A stretch of DNA of 64,000 nucleotides from Planococcus lenghuensis (GCF_001999905.1 NZ_CP019640.1:887001-951000), one strand, 5' to 3'. Shown: positions 39,109 through 48,575, counted from the stretch's first letter. Program-made: numbers and translations. Notes: generated from the sequence alone by a model not told the origin.

Positions 39109-40578
39109 ATGCACAGCAAAGAACTGGAGAAGTTCCGGAAAGAACGGCTTGATGAAGTTACAATTGATGAGCTCCAGGCATTGATGGAAGCGGGGGAACT
39201 GACTGCAGAGCAACTCGTTCTGATGTACAGGGAAAACATTTCACTATACGGTCAGCAAATCAATGCTGTACTGGAATTGAATCCGGATGCTTTGCAGACG
39301 GCTCAGGCATTGGACTTTGAGCGGCAGATGAAAGGCCCGCGTTCAAAGATTCACGGGATTCCCGTATTGGTGAAAGATAATTTTGACACGAATGACAAAA
39401 TGCATACAAGTGCCGGTTCACTTGCCCTGAAAGACCATTATGCACTTGAAGATGCTGCAGTCGTTAAACGGCTGCGCGGGGCAGGAGTAATTATTCTCGG
39501 CAAGACGAATATGACCGAGTGGGCGAATTTCATGTCGCAGGATATGCCGAACGGTTACAGTTCAAGAGGCGGACAGGTAAAGAACCCTTACGGTGAATTT
39601 GATGTCGGCGGATCCAGTTCCGGCTCGGCAGCGGCTGTCGCGGCTAATCTTACAGTTGCTGCACTTGGAACAGAGACATCGGGTTCCATCATTAACCCGG
39701 CTGCACAGAATAGCCTGGTCGGCATTAAACCGACGGTCGGCCTGGTGAGCCGGAGAGGGATTATCCCGCTGTCCCATACACAGGATACACCAGGACCGCT
39801 GGGCCGGACGCTGCGTGATGCCGTTGCGTTGCTTGAAGGAATGATCGGCAAAGATGGGGGCGACCCCATTACGGTGATGGCAGAGCCGTTCGAACAATAT
39901 GACTGGACCCGTCATTTTAATGAAAATGGACTCAGCGGTGTACGGATCGGCATCGCCCGCCATTTATTTGAAGATGACATTTCCGAAGAGATGGCGGAAC
40001 AGTTTAAAACAGCACTTCAGCAGCTGGAAAAATGCGGCGCCGTTATTAAAGATCAGGTAAAATTAGGCGTGAATCAGGAAGATCTCGGCTTCGCCGTGCT
40101 GCTGCATGAATTTAAAGCAGACCTCGATGATTATCTCGGAAAATCGAATCCCCATAACCCAATCCGTTCCATGCGGGACGTTATGAGCTTTAATGGAGAA
40201 CACGCTGATAAAATGCTGAAGTACGGGCAAAATCTGTTGGAGCAGGCGAGCAGATTAAGCGGTGAATTGACCGAGCGCGCATACGAGGAAGCGCTCGAGC
40301 GCAACCGGTTTCTTGCAGCAGAACAAGGACTGCGTAAAAACCTCAAGGAAGCCGGAGTAGATGTGCTCGTGCTGCCGCAGGATTTCGGCTGTAATATCGC
40401 CGCTGCTGCCGGCTTCCCGTCCATTACAGTTCCGTGCTCATTCACGTCTGAAGGGGAGCCGTTCGGCATCACCTTCACCGGTCACGCATTCTCCGAACCG
40501 AAACTGATTGAATATGCCTATGCATTTGAACAGGCGGCAAAAGGCCGACACAAGCCCGGATTTTCAAGCGGGTCCTAG
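39109..40578 (+). CDS. Amidase-signature family hydrolase
   Basis: The 489-residue enzyme has the Ser-cisSer-Lys triad of the amidase-signature family: Lys in GIPVLVKDNF (about residue 87), [14 protein letters not shown] (about 166-179) and GTETSGSIINPAAQN (about 187-201). It is a paralogue of GatA by family but has no GatB or GatC neighbours, and its N-terminal helix (DEVTIDELQALMEAGELTAEQLV) is the usual free-standing amidase type. The substrate is unknown. AGGGAGGCGG precedes the ATG. It lies 49 bases upstream of the ligase gene but is probably separately expressed. Confidence 0.88.
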   Translation: MHSKELEKFRKERLDEVTIDELQALMEAGELTAEQLVLMYRENISLYGQQINAVLELNPDALQTAQALDFERQMKGPRSKIHGIPVLVKDNFDTNDKMHTSAGSLALKDHYALEDAAVVKRLRGAGVIILGKTNMTEWANFMSQDMPNGYSSRGGQVKNPYGEFDVGGSSSGSAAAVAANLTVAALGTETSGSIINPAAQNSLVGIKPTVGLVSRRGIIPLSHTQDTPGPLGRTLRDAVALLEGMIGKDGGDPITVMAEPFEQYDWTRHFNENGLSGVRIGIARHLFEDDISEEMAEQFKTALQQLEKCGAVIKDQVKLGVNQEDLGFAVLLHEFKADLDDYLGKSNPHNPIRSMRDVMSFNGEHADKMLKYGQNLLEQASRLSGELTERAYEEALERNRFLAAEQGLRKNLKEAGVDVLVLPQDFGCNIAAAAGFPSITVPCSFTSEGEPFGITFTGHAFSEPKLIEYAYAFEQAAKGRHKPGFSSGS

Positions 40579-40627
40579 TGTGGTAGACTGGATATTATGA
40601 ATTTAATCAAAGTGAGATGATGTTAGG

Positions 40628-41854
40628 ATGTCAACAATGAATGCAGAATTTCTGCCCGTTTTACTGGGCTCTGATATGAATGCCTATGGGATGGCCCGTT
40701 CGTTTCATGAAGCATACGGCATTAAGCCGCTCGTCGTGGGCCGGGCGGCTATGACCGTGACGCAAAACAGTAAAATTCTTTCATTCCGCTCGGTTGAAGG
40801 GTTAAATGAAGATGGCGTATTTCTGGAAGAGATGATGAAGCTGGCCAATGAATTTCCGGAAGTGCCTAAATTGCTTCTGGCCTGCGGAGATGATTATGCC
40901 AAATTGATTATCCGGCATAAGCCGGAACTCGAAAAGCATTTCGCCGTTCCGTATATCGGTGAAGAACTCATGAACCGGATTGTACTGAAAGAGAATTTTT
41001 ATAAAATCTGTGATCAGTACGGATTCAGTTATCCAAAGACAGCAATGGCTACTCCTGAGGACCGCGGGAACCTGAAGCTCGATTTCGATTATCCGATTAT
41101 TATTAAAGCGTCGAATTCTGTCGCTTACTGGAATTGCAGCTTCCCCGGTAAAAAGAAAGTATTCGTCGCGCATGATGAAATGGAACGGAACGCCATCTTT
41201 GAGGCAATCTATTCCTCAAGTTATCAGGATAACCTGATCATCCAGGAATTTATCCCGGGTGATGATTCTTATATGCGCGTGTTGAATGCATATGTCGGCA
41301 AGGACGGCAAACTGAAACTCATGTCACTTGGCAATCCGATTCTTGAAGAACACACACCGGAAGGAATCGGAAGTTATGCAGCTATCATCACCACATACGA
41401 CGAAGCATTGATGGACCGGGTGCGGTTTTTCCTTGAAGACATCGGGTACACCGGTTTCGCGAATTTCGATATGAAATATGACGTGCGGGATGGAGAGTAT
41501 AAATTATTCGAGATCAATCTGCGTAACGGCCGCAGCAGTTATTATGTGACAGCGAGCGGTTATAATTTGATGAAGTATGCTGCGGATGACCATATCTTCA
41601 ATATCCCGCAGCAAGTGACTTATGCAGATAACGAACATCTATGGACGATCATTCCGAACGGTGTGCTGTACAAATATGCACAGAACAAGGAATTGAAGAA
41701 AAAAGCGCACCGGCTGATCAATGAAGGAAAAGTGACGAATTCACTTTTTTACAATCAGGACATCAACCCGAAGCGCTGGTTCAATCTGACGCTGAACAGC
41801 ATGAACTATTACCGCAAGTATAAAAAGTATTTCAATAATAAGGGATTGTCATGA
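40628..41854 (+). CDS. ATP-grasp D-aspartate (or D-glutamate) ligase for the peptidoglycan bridge
   Basis: The 408-residue protein closely follows the D-aspartate ligase of Enterococcus faecium (Asl-fm), with FLPVLLGSDMNAYGMARSFHEA at the start, IIQEFIPGDDSYMRVLNAYV (about residues 207-226) and the ATP-grasp metal site FANFDMKYDVRDGEYKLFE followed by INLRNGRSS. That enzyme attaches a beta-linked D-Asp to Lys of the peptidoglycan stem. The next gene is an amino-acid racemase with a four-base overlap, as expected for D-amino-acid supply. In Planococcaceae the bridge is D-Glu or D-Asp depending on genus, so the substrate is open. Confidence 0.88.
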   Translation: MSTMNAEFLPVLLGSDMNAYGMARSFHEAYGIKPLVVGRAAMTVTQNSKILSFRSVEGLNEDGVFLEEMMKLANEFPEVPKLLLACGDDYAKLIIRHKPELEKHFAVPYIGEELMNRIVLKENFYKICDQYGFSYPKTAMATPEDRGNLKLDFDYPIIIKASNSVAYWNCSFPGKKKVFVAHDEMERNAIFEAIYSSSYQDNLIIQEFIPGDDSYMRVLNAYVGKDGKLKLMSLGNPILEEHTPEGIGSYAAIITTYDEALMDRVRFFLEDIGYTGFANFDMKYDVRDGEYKLFEINLRNGRSSYYVTASGYNLMKYAADDHIFNIPQQVTYADNEHLWTIIPNGVLYKYAQNKELKKKAHRLINEGKVTNSLFYNQDINPKRWFNLTLNSMNYYRKYKKYFNNKGLS

Positions 41855-42570
41855 AAAAGACACTTGGCATTATCGGCGGTGTAGGACCGCTTGCAACCAT
41901 GTATCTCGGTGAAAGCGTCGTCCGGCGCACCCTCGCTTCAAAAGACCAGGAACACATCCCGATGCTGATCTCCAATAATCCGCACATTCCCGATCGGACG
42001 GCCTATATTCTTGGGGAATCAGCGGAAAATCCGGTTCCGGTAATGATTCGGGATGCACTGAAACTGGTTGGCATGGGAGCTGAAGTACTGGCGATGCCAT
42101 GCAACACAGCTCATAGCTTTTATGAGCAGTTACAGGAAGCATTGCCGGTCCCGCTTTTGCATATGGTGAACGAGACAGCGAACGAAGCGAAGCGGGAAGG
42201 GGCAACCCGAACCGGTATATTAGCAACAGATGGCACATTGAAGACCCGGGTTTATCAGAAAGCGTGTGCAGAGGCAGGGCTTATGCCCATTGTTCCGCGC
42301 GCAGATATTCAAGAACTTGTTATGTCTGTCATTTATAAAAATGTAAAAGCAGGAGAACCGGTGAATGCCGAAAACTGGCAGAAGATTGATGCATATATGC
42401 GAGGAGCAGGTTGTGAAAAAGTGCTGCTTGGCTGTACTGAACTTTCAATCGTCTATAAGGAGCTTGCGCTCTCTGACCGGTATATCGATTCTTCTGTCGT
42501 ACTGGCAGAACGGGCGATTGAAGCATGCGGCTATGAAGTGAAAAATAAAAGGCTGAGCTTGGATTACTAA
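41851..42570 (+). CDS. Aspartate/glutamate racemase family protein
   Basis: The 239-residue protein starts MKKTLGIIGGVGPLAT, has the first catalytic Cys in AMPCNTAH (about residue 84) and the second in LLGCTELS (about residue 194), the Cys pair of PLP-independent aspartate/glutamate racemases. The ATGA overlap with the ligase gene argues that it supplies that enzyme with D-Asp or D-Glu. Family features (NTAH, CTEL) fit aspartate racemase more than MurI. The 3' end forms the left arm of a terminator. Confidence 0.88.
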   Translation: MKKTLGIIGGVGPLATMYLGESVVRRTLASKDQEHIPMLISNNPHIPDRTAYILGESAENPVPVMIRDALKLVGMGAEVLAMPCNTAHSFYEQLQEALPVPLLHMVNETANEAKREGATRTGILATDGTLKTRVYQKACAEAGLMPIVPRADIQELVMSVIYKNVKAGEPVNAENWQKIDAYMRGAGCEKVLLGCTELSIVYKELALSDRYIDSSVVLAERAIEACGYEVKNKRLSLDY

Positions 42571-42584
42571 GCTCAGCCTTTTTG
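42547..42584. terminator. Bidirectional terminator between racemase and tetR genes
   Basis: AAGGCTGAGCTT (inside the racemase gene) pairs with AAGCTCAGCCTT, flanked by A and T tracts. It can end both converging genes. Confidence 0.88.
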
Positions 42585-42594
42585 TGATGAATTT

Positions 42595-43437
42595 TCATGA
42601 TTCGGTGAGTGCCTGTCGGATATCATGACTAAACTCGGGAGTCAAAATTCCGTCGTTTTCAAGAGTCGTCACAACGCTGCCAATCAGATGCGTACGGGGA
42701 TTTGGCTCTTTCAGTTCATCAGCGATGAATGACAGGAGCTGTCCGGTCTGCTGATCTTCTGACTTGTCTGCAAGCGTTCTGGCTCTTGCATGAATTTCCA
42801 GCAATGCATTTGGTTGCTCTGTCTGAAATTCCCGTAATGTAAAAGGAAGGAATGTATCATTTGTTTGAAGCTGATCCACGAGAGAAGCTTCCATTCGCCG
42901 CAACACAAAATCTGTAAGGCGCTCAGCGGACATTTCACTGGTTGCGTTAGCTGCATGCAGATGAATAAGGTGCTGAATGGTTCCGAGAACGAGAGCGGAA
43001 TTTTCGAGAGCAAACGGTGCAGCCTGCTCGCCATACACATCTGTGATCCGGCCGGCAAGCCAGTAAATTTCACTGAAATGCAGCTGTTTAGCGAATGCTT
43101 TCAGCTCAGCATCTTCAGAATGAAAGATACTTTCAAAGAGCGGAAACAGTTTCCGCTCTTTGTTTATTCTGAGCCGAATTGCAATCTGTTCAGACAAGAC
43201 AGCTGCATCATTTATCTGTTCTCCTGTTGCCGCCTGCCGTCGTTTTATTTCTGTTTCTTCTGCAATGGCTTCGAGAATGCCGCGGAGGCACTCGCCTTTT
43301 GACGTGAAGTAATTATAGAAAGTGCCTTTTGAAATTTTTGCCCGGTCCAATATATCCTGAATGGAAGTGGCCGCGTAACCTTTTTCGATGAACAAGGTAT
43401 ACGCTGCATCAACGATCTGTTTTTTCTTCATGTTCAT
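42595..43437 (-). CDS. TetR family transcriptional regulator
   Basis: The 280-residue repressor-type protein has an N-terminal helix-turn-helix (IVDAAYTLFIEKGYAATSIQ, ILDRAKISKGTFYNYF) and a long ligand-binding part that is larger than the usual 190-200 residues. I start it at the ATG of MNMKKKQ because AAAGGTGG lies 5 bases upstream; a GTG three codons earlier lies inside that site. It is divergent from the MFS exporter at 43615 and probably represses it and itself. A palindrome lies just upstream of its ribosome site. Confidence 0.9.
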   Translation of the reverse strand: MNMKKKQIVDAAYTLFIEKGYAATSIQDILDRAKISKGTFYNYFTSKGECLRGILEAIAEETEIKRRQAATGEQINDAAVLSEQIAIRLRINKERKLFPLFESIFHSEDAELKAFAKQLHFSEIYWLAGRITDVYGEQAAPFALENSALVLGTIQHLIHLHAANATSEMSAERLTDFVLRRMEASLVDQLQTNDTFLPFTLREFQTEQPNALLEIHARARTLADKSEDQQTGQLLSFIADELKEPNPRTHLIGSVVTTLENDGILTPEFSHDIRQALTES

Positions 43438-43450
43438 AAATGCCACCTTT

Positions 43451-43465
43451 TATACTCATAGTATA
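43451..43465. promoter_or_regulatory. Candidate TetR operator
   Basis: TATACTCATAGTATA is a perfect inverted repeat with 6-base arms and a 3-base centre. On the minus strand its right part supplies TATACT, a good -10 for tetR, so a bound repressor would block its own promoter. Confidence 0.6.
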
Positions 43466-43526
43466 CTCTTATCATACAGTTGAAAACGCTTTACATCAAC
43501 GTTTTAAGATTTTGTGATTCAAGTGA

Positions 43527-43597
43527 TTGCTTTTATTGAACAATCGGTATAGAATAGCAAAGTGTACTGTTGGTATATAAATTAAACGATAGGTATA
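43527..43597 (+). promoter_or_regulatory. MFS gene promoter with three GGTATA repeats
   Basis: TTGCTT and TAGAAT are 17 bases apart. Three direct GGTATA hexamers start at 43546, 43572 and 43592, in and downstream of the promoter. The half site shares the TATA core with the palindrome at 43451, suggesting additional repressor contacts. Confidence 0.5.
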
Positions 43598-43614
43598 AAT
43601 GGAGGAATAACCAG

Positions 43615-45093
43615 ATGACAGAACAAAAAAAACCGCCGTATGGTATGATCGCAATCCTGTTCACCGGTGCGTTTGTGGCTATTTTCACGCAGACACTGCT
43701 GAATGTTGCACTGCCTTCTATCATGGTGGAATTTGAAGTGGACGCTTCCACGGTTCAGTGGCTTGTTACAGGTTTCATGCTTGTAAACGGGATTCTGATA
43801 CCGGCAAGTGCGTTTTTTATCCAGCGTTTTACAAACCGGTCGATTTTTATAGCTGCGATGTCGCTGTTTGTGCTTGGTACACTAATCGCCGCCGTTGCGC
43901 CGGTATTCGCTGTCCTTCTCGCTGCGCGGATGATACAGGCAGCCGGAGCTGCGTTAATGATGCCACTTCTGATGAATGTCATGCTGGCGGCATTTCCGGT
44001 GGAACGCCGGGGATCAGCCATGGGTATTTTCGGCTTAGTGATGATTGTGGCACCGGCGATCGGCCCGACACTGTCAGGTTATATCATTGAACATTACTCA
44101 TGGCGGACGCTATTCATGATCGTATTGCCGATGGCACTTGTGCCGCTATTGCTCGGTATCTTCAAGATGAAGAATATCATGATCCAAAACCGGGAACTCA
44201 AGATTGACAGCCTGTCACTGGTGCTTTCAAGTATCGGTTTCGGCGGGCTGTTATATGGATTCAGTTCAGCCGCTGATTACGGATGGTCTAATCCGCTCGT
44301 TTACGGAACAATCGCTGCCGGCGTAGCAGGGCTTGTGCTATTTATCACCCGCCAGCTGAAACTGGCCGTGCCCATGCTCGATTTCCAGGTATATAAATAC
44401 CCTATGTTTGCTTTATCATCAGCCATTTCCATTGTGCTCTCCATTTCAATGTTTTCTGCAATGATTCTCATGCCGATCTATGTCCAGACCATTAAAGGGA
44501 TCTCGCCGATGGATTCCGGCCTGCTCATGCTGCCGGGGGCATTGATGATGGGAATCATGTCACCGATTACAGGCCGTCTGTTTGATAAATTCGGCGCTCG
44601 TATACTCGCGATGACCGGGCTTGCTATTGTTGTGCTATCCACATATTTTTTCAGCCAGCTGAGTCTTGAAACAACATACCTGCAGATCATGGGCATGTAT
44701 ACGATTCGGATGTTTGGTATCTCGATGGTCATGATGCCGATTATGACAAATGGCTTGAACCAGCTGTCACCAATGCTGAACCCGCATGGAGCTGCGATGA
44801 ATAACACCCTCCAGCAAGTATCAGGGGCAATTGGTTCAGCCCTGCTTATTACAGTGATGAATACGCGGGCAGAATCGGCTGGGGCTGATCTGCTTGCATC
44901 CGGCGCTGCACCTGAAACGATCATGAACCAGGCATTGCTGGAAGGTATCAATTACACATTCTTCGTCTCCACCTTCATCGCGATCGTTGCATTGGTTCTG
45001 ACGTCATTCGTCAAACGGGCAAAACCGGCTGTGGATGAAGATAACCGGGTCTTTACAGCAGAACCGGTCAATGAACCTGTTACCGAAGCGTAA
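43615..45093 (+). CDS. DHA2 family drug/proton antiporter (MFS)
   Basis: The 492-residue protein is a 14-span major facilitator transporter of the EmrB/QacA group. It shows the N-terminal NVALPSIMVEFEVDASTVQW motif, the motif A-like stretch after span 2 (FFIQRFTNR), motif C (GLVMIVAPAIGPTLSG) and the typical PILxxGLNQL region late in the protein. The start is the ATG behind TGGAGG. The divergent TetR gene and the operator-like repeats between them indicate substrate-induced efflux; the substrate is unknown. Confidence 0.92.
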   Translation: MTEQKKPPYGMIAILFTGAFVAIFTQTLLNVALPSIMVEFEVDASTVQWLVTGFMLVNGILIPASAFFIQRFTNRSIFIAAMSLFVLGTLIAAVAPVFAVLLAARMIQAAGAALMMPLLMNVMLAAFPVERRGSAMGIFGLVMIVAPAIGPTLSGYIIEHYSWRTLFMIVLPMALVPLLLGIFKMKNIMIQNRELKIDSLSLVLSSIGFGGLLYGFSSAADYGWSNPLVYGTIAAGVAGLVLFITRQLKLAVPMLDFQVYKYPMFALSSAISIVLSISMFSAMILMPIYVQTIKGISPMDSGLLMLPGALMMGIMSPITGRLFDKFGARILAMTGLAIVVLSTYFFSQLSLETTYLQIMGMYTIRMFGISMVMMPIMTNGLNQLSPMLNPHGAAMNNTLQQVSGAIGSALLITVMNTRAESAGADLLASGAAPETIMNQALLEGINYTFFVSTFIAIVALVLTSFVKRAKPAVDEDNRVFTAEPVNEPVTEA

Positions 45094-45099
45094 TTACTG

Positions 45100-45128
45100 A
45101 AACGTCCCTTTCTGGGGGCGTTTTTTTC
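45100..45128 (+). terminator. Intrinsic terminator after the MFS gene
   Basis: AACGTCCC pairs with GGGGGCGTT around TTTCT, followed by TTTTTTT. Confidence 0.85.
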
Positions 45129-45183
45129 TTCTTTCAGCTGCAATATGATAAACTGAAGCTAGTGAAGAGAAGGTGGAATCGAA

Positions 45184-46344
45184 ATGAACGTAATTGATAA
45201 ATTAGCTATACAATGGCAGGAAAAATGGAAAAAGGCCGGTTTTGAACAGCCGCTTCCCGTACAAACTGAAATGATCCCGGAAATGCTGGCGGGCAATGAT
45301 ATCGTCGCCCAGTCACCGACAGGCTCAGGAAAAACATTGGCGTATGTGCTGCCTGTCTTGGAGCGGATCAATCCAGAGCGCCAGAACGTACAGGCAATGA
45401 TTGTCGCGCCGTCCCAGGAATTGGCGATGCAGATTGTCAACGTCGTCCGGGAGTGGACAGCAGAAACGGGAATAGACGTTGCCCAGCTGATCGGCGGCGC
45501 CAACGTGCAGCGCCAGATTGAAAAACTGAAGAAAAAACCGGCAATCGTCGTCGGTACACCCGGCCGGCTGAATGAACTGGTGAAAAGCAAGAAATTGAAA
45601 TTGCATGAAATCCGAATGATTGTGCTTGATGAAGGAGATCAGCTGCTGAGCCGGGAACACCGGGAAGCGATGCGGAACCTTATTGAAAAAACGCAGCACG
45701 ATCGCCAGCTCGTGCTTGTGTCTGCAACTGTTACGGAAGAGATCGAACTGGTTGCTGACCGGCTGATGAACCATCCGACAAGAATCCATATCACGCAGGA
45801 AGATCTGCCGGAGTTCGGAAAAGTTACACATTCTTTCGTCAAAATTGAAGAGCGGGATAAAACGGATATGCTGCGCCGTCTTGCTTATCTTAAAGGCATG
45901 AAAGGCTTGGCGTTTATCAATAATCTCGATCAGTTGCTGATGAAAGAAAATAAGCTTAATTACCGGGATGCAGGTGTTGTGGCACTTCATTCGGAAATGA
46001 AGAAGGAAGAGCGGAAGCAAGCGCTTGAAGCCTTCCATAGCGGTAAAGTGCCCATTCTGTTAGCAACGGACGTGGCGGCCCGGGGTCTCGATGTAGAAGG
46101 TGTGACCCATGTTATCCATGTGGATGTGCCGCAAACTCCTGAACAGTATTTGCACCGATCCGGCCGGACGGCAAGAGCGGGGGCGGACGGGGAAGCGTTG
46201 ACGCTTCTGTCTTACGCTGATGAACGGCAATATAAGCGCATTTCAAAAGAGCTGCCGGCCCGACCGGTTCAGAAAGTCTGGGACCGAGGCAATCTGATTG
46301 AAGGTTCATCTAAAACCATTGCTAAAAAGGGGAGCCGGAAATGA
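45184..46344 (+). CDS. DEAD-box RNA helicase (YfmL-like, DEGD variant)
   Basis: The 386-residue helicase has only the two RecA domains: Q motif region with PLPVQTEMIP, AQSPTGSGKT (motif I, about residues 43-52), PSQELA, TPGRL, the motif II variant VLDEGD, SAT, and in the second domain VALHSEMKKEERK, TDVAARGLD and HRSGRTAR. Replacement of DEAD by DEGD and the short length fit YfmL, a helicase involved in 50S ribosome assembly in B. subtilis. GAGAAGGTGG precedes the ATG. Its last four bases overlap the peptidase gene. Confidence 0.88.
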   Translation: MNVIDKLAIQWQEKWKKAGFEQPLPVQTEMIPEMLAGNDIVAQSPTGSGKTLAYVLPVLERINPERQNVQAMIVAPSQELAMQIVNVVREWTAETGIDVAQLIGGANVQRQIEKLKKKPAIVVGTPGRLNELVKSKKLKLHEIRMIVLDEGDQLLSREHREAMRNLIEKTQHDRQLVLVSATVTEEIELVADRLMNHPTRIHITQEDLPEFGKVTHSFVKIEERDKTDMLRRLAYLKGMKGLAFINNLDQLLMKENKLNYRDAGVVALHSEMKKEERKQALEAFHSGKVPILLATDVAARGLDVEGVTHVIHVDVPQTPEQYLHRSGRTARAGADGEALTLLSYADERQYKRISKELPARPVQKVWDRGNLIEGSSKTIAKKGSRK

Positions 46345-47570
46345 CATTTCAGGAAAAACTGGAACAATACGCAGAACTGACAGTCAAAGTAGGGATCAAT
46401 GTACAGGAAGGGCAAATCCTGCTGGTCAGTGCAACGACTGATACACTGGATTTTACTCGTCTCGTTGTCAAAAAAGCATACGAAGCGGGAGCGAAACGCG
46501 TACAAGTTAATTACACAGATCCGGTGCAGACCCGAATGCATTTTGAGCTGGCGCCCGATGAAGCATTCCGGGAATACCCGGAATGGTCCGTAGCCCAGCG
46601 CGATGAAGTGATTGAGACGGGCGGCGCATTTCTGTGGATCGATGCCGAAGACCCGGATTTGCTGACAGGTATTTCGCCGAAGCGGCTCTCGGACGCACAG
46701 AAAGCGGCAGGGAACGCGCTTGAGCGCTATCGTTCTGCAATTGTTTCCGATAAAGTGGCGTGGTCGATTGTGGCTGTTCCATCGCCGGAATGGGCAAGTA
46801 AAGTGTTCACGGGCTCGTCGGATGAGAAAGCTGTTGAAAAGCTGTGGGAAGCGATCTTCAAAATAGTCCGGATCGGTGAAGGCGACGCAGTTGCGAAATG
46901 GAAGGACCATATTGCAACATTGGAGACAAAAGCGGCCGCACTGAACGATAAACGGTACAAGAAGCTGCATTACCGGGCACCAGGCACCGATTTGACAGTT
47001 GAGCTTCCAGATAAACATATTTGGACGACCGGTGCTGCAAAGACACCTGCAGGCATACCTTTCATTGCGAATATGCCGACAGAAGAAGTCTATACAGTAC
47101 CGCTGAAGCATGGCGTGAACGGGCATGTCACCAATACTAAACCGCTCGTATATCAAGGAAATGAAATCGATGGATTCACGCTGACATTCGATGGCGGGAA
47201 AATCATCAAGGCAGAAGCCCGTAAAGGCCAGGAATTATTGGATGAGATGATCGTTTCGGATGAAGGCGCTGCCTATCTTGGAGAAGTGGCATTGGTGCCG
47301 CACCGATCACCGATTTCAGATTCCGGCATTATTTTCTACAATACATTATTTGATGAAAATGCATCGAATCACCTGGCAATCGGTGATTCCTATCCGACCT
47401 GTGTGGAAGGTGCACGCGGACTTGAACGCAGTGAGTTGCAGGGAATCGGGTTGAATACGTCGATTGTGCACGAAGATTTCATGATCGGCAGTGCAGAAAT
47501 GGATATAGACGGGATTCTGGCAGACGGCACAGCAGAGCCGATATTCAGAAGTGGCAGCTGGGCGTTTTAA
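46341..47570 (+). CDS. M29 family aminopeptidase (copy 1)
   Basis: The 409-residue metallopeptidase belongs to the AmpS/PepS/AmpII family, cytosolic di-zinc or cobalt aminopeptidases. Likely ligands are the Glu residues of NMPTEEVYTVP and YLGEVALVPHRSPI, His in NASNHLAIG and IVHEDFMIGSAEMDIDG with its final Asp. It starts within the helicase gene (ATGA), behind GGGGAGCC. A second copy encoded at 58556 has the same motifs, so the genome keeps at least two. A GDSL hydrolase follows after 12 bases. Confidence 0.93.
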   Translation: MTFQEKLEQYAELTVKVGINVQEGQILLVSATTDTLDFTRLVVKKAYEAGAKRVQVNYTDPVQTRMHFELAPDEAFREYPEWSVAQRDEVIETGGAFLWIDAEDPDLLTGISPKRLSDAQKAAGNALERYRSAIVSDKVAWSIVAVPSPEWASKVFTGSSDEKAVEKLWEAIFKIVRIGEGDAVAKWKDHIATLETKAAALNDKRYKKLHYRAPGTDLTVELPDKHIWTTGAAKTPAGIPFIANMPTEEVYTVPLKHGVNGHVTNTKPLVYQGNEIDGFTLTFDGGKIIKAEARKGQELLDEMIVSDEGAAYLGEVALVPHRSPISDSGIIFYNTLFDENASNHLAIGDSYPTCVEGARGLERSELQGIGLNTSIVHEDFMIGSAEMDIDGILADGTAEPIFRSGSWAF

Positions 47571-47582
47571 GGAGTGAGGAGT

Positions 47583-48479
47583 TTGAAAAAAGTTTTACCT
47601 GCAGCACTGGCGGCATTCATGCTCACATCAACCGGAGTGCCGGCTGGCGCAGAGACGACAGAACCTGCAGCATATGTGGCGATCGGTGATTCACTCGCAG
47701 CCGGTCAGACACCGGATCAGGCGATCGATGCCGGATATGCAGACCTGATCGCACAGGAGCTGATGCGTAATCAGCCAGTCGCATTTTATACGAAAGACTT
47801 AGCTTTTCCCGGCTTAGCGGCAGGTGATGTGCTGGAGCGGATAGAGTCGGATGAAGCGCAAGATGTATTAAGTAAAGCCAACCTGATTACAGTTTCAGCC
47901 GGTGCCAACGATTTATTGCGGCTCGTGCAGGCTGACCCGGCCACCGGTGCCATCACATTCGACCAACTGACGGCCAATTTCGTCTTAAATAACGCCCGTG
48001 AACAGATTGAACTGCTGCTGGCAGAACTCGCAGAACAGGCACCGCAGGCAGACATCTATGTCATGGGTTATTACTTCCCGTATCCACACGCCAATGACCT
48101 TCAAAAGCCGGGACTGGTAAAACAGCTTGAACTGTTGAATGTTATTCTTGAACAAGAAGCGATCGATGCCGGGGCAGTGTTCGTCCCGGTCGCCGAGGCG
48201 TTCGGCACAGAAGCGGTGACGGAAATTCCCAACCCGGCTGACGTGCATCCAACGGTTACCGGCTATCAGAAAATGGCGAATGCTTTCTTTGATCAGTATA
48301 AATCCGCCTGGCAAGTGGAAGCGGAAGAATTGCCACAGCCGGCACCGGTAACGTTTGAAGAGCTCCGGGAGCAGCGGGATCAACAGGAACAGCAGAAGTC
48401 TGCAGCGCAACCCACCGACCCTGTCAGAGAAGCAGAATTAGATACACTGGCTCTGTCAAAACCCCGGATATTTTTATGA
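47583..48479 (+). CDS. Secreted GDSL/SGNH family lipase or esterase
   Basis: The 298-residue protein has a signal peptide (about residues 1-25, ending AGA) and the SGNH blocks: AIGDSLAAG with the Ser nucleophile (block I), AGAND (block III) and DVHPTVTGY with the Asp and His (block V). The tail after about residue 245 is charged and Gln-rich (REQRDQQEQQKSAAQ). The TTG start lies 8 bases from AAGGAG; a GTG three codons upstream overlaps that site. It probably shares an mRNA with the helicase and peptidase genes. The substrate is unknown. Confidence 0.87.
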   Translation: MKKVLPAALAAFMLTSTGVPAGAETTEPAAYVAIGDSLAAGQTPDQAIDAGYADLIAQELMRNQPVAFYTKDLAFPGLAAGDVLERIESDEAQDVLSKANLITVSAGANDLLRLVQADPATGAITFDQLTANFVLNNAREQIELLLAELAEQAPQADIYVMGYYFPYPHANDLQKPGLVKQLELLNVILEQEAIDAGAVFVPVAEAFGTEAVTEIPNPADVHPTVTGYQKMANAFFDQYKSAWQVEAEELPQPAPVTFEELREQRDQQEQQKSAAQPTDPVREAELDTLALSKPRIFL

Positions 48480-48575
48480 AGATAAAGGCTGGCAAAATGG
48501 ATTTTTCATTATCAGCATCCTGCCCAGCTGTTTTGACCAAAATTTGCTAAACACGATTATGGCCTATCCACACAG

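Noticed and set aside
46269-47156. Open frame of 295 codons on the minus strand opposite the first M29 peptidase
   Set aside because: Low-complexity Cys/Phe/Arg-rich translation, no ribosome site, fully antisense to a well supported enzyme gene.
48480-48556. Possible third copy of the 85-bp repeat after the GDSL gene
   Set aside because: Only AAGGCT, a T-rich block, AGCTGTTTTG and CTAAACA are shared, with gaps; too weak to separate from chance.
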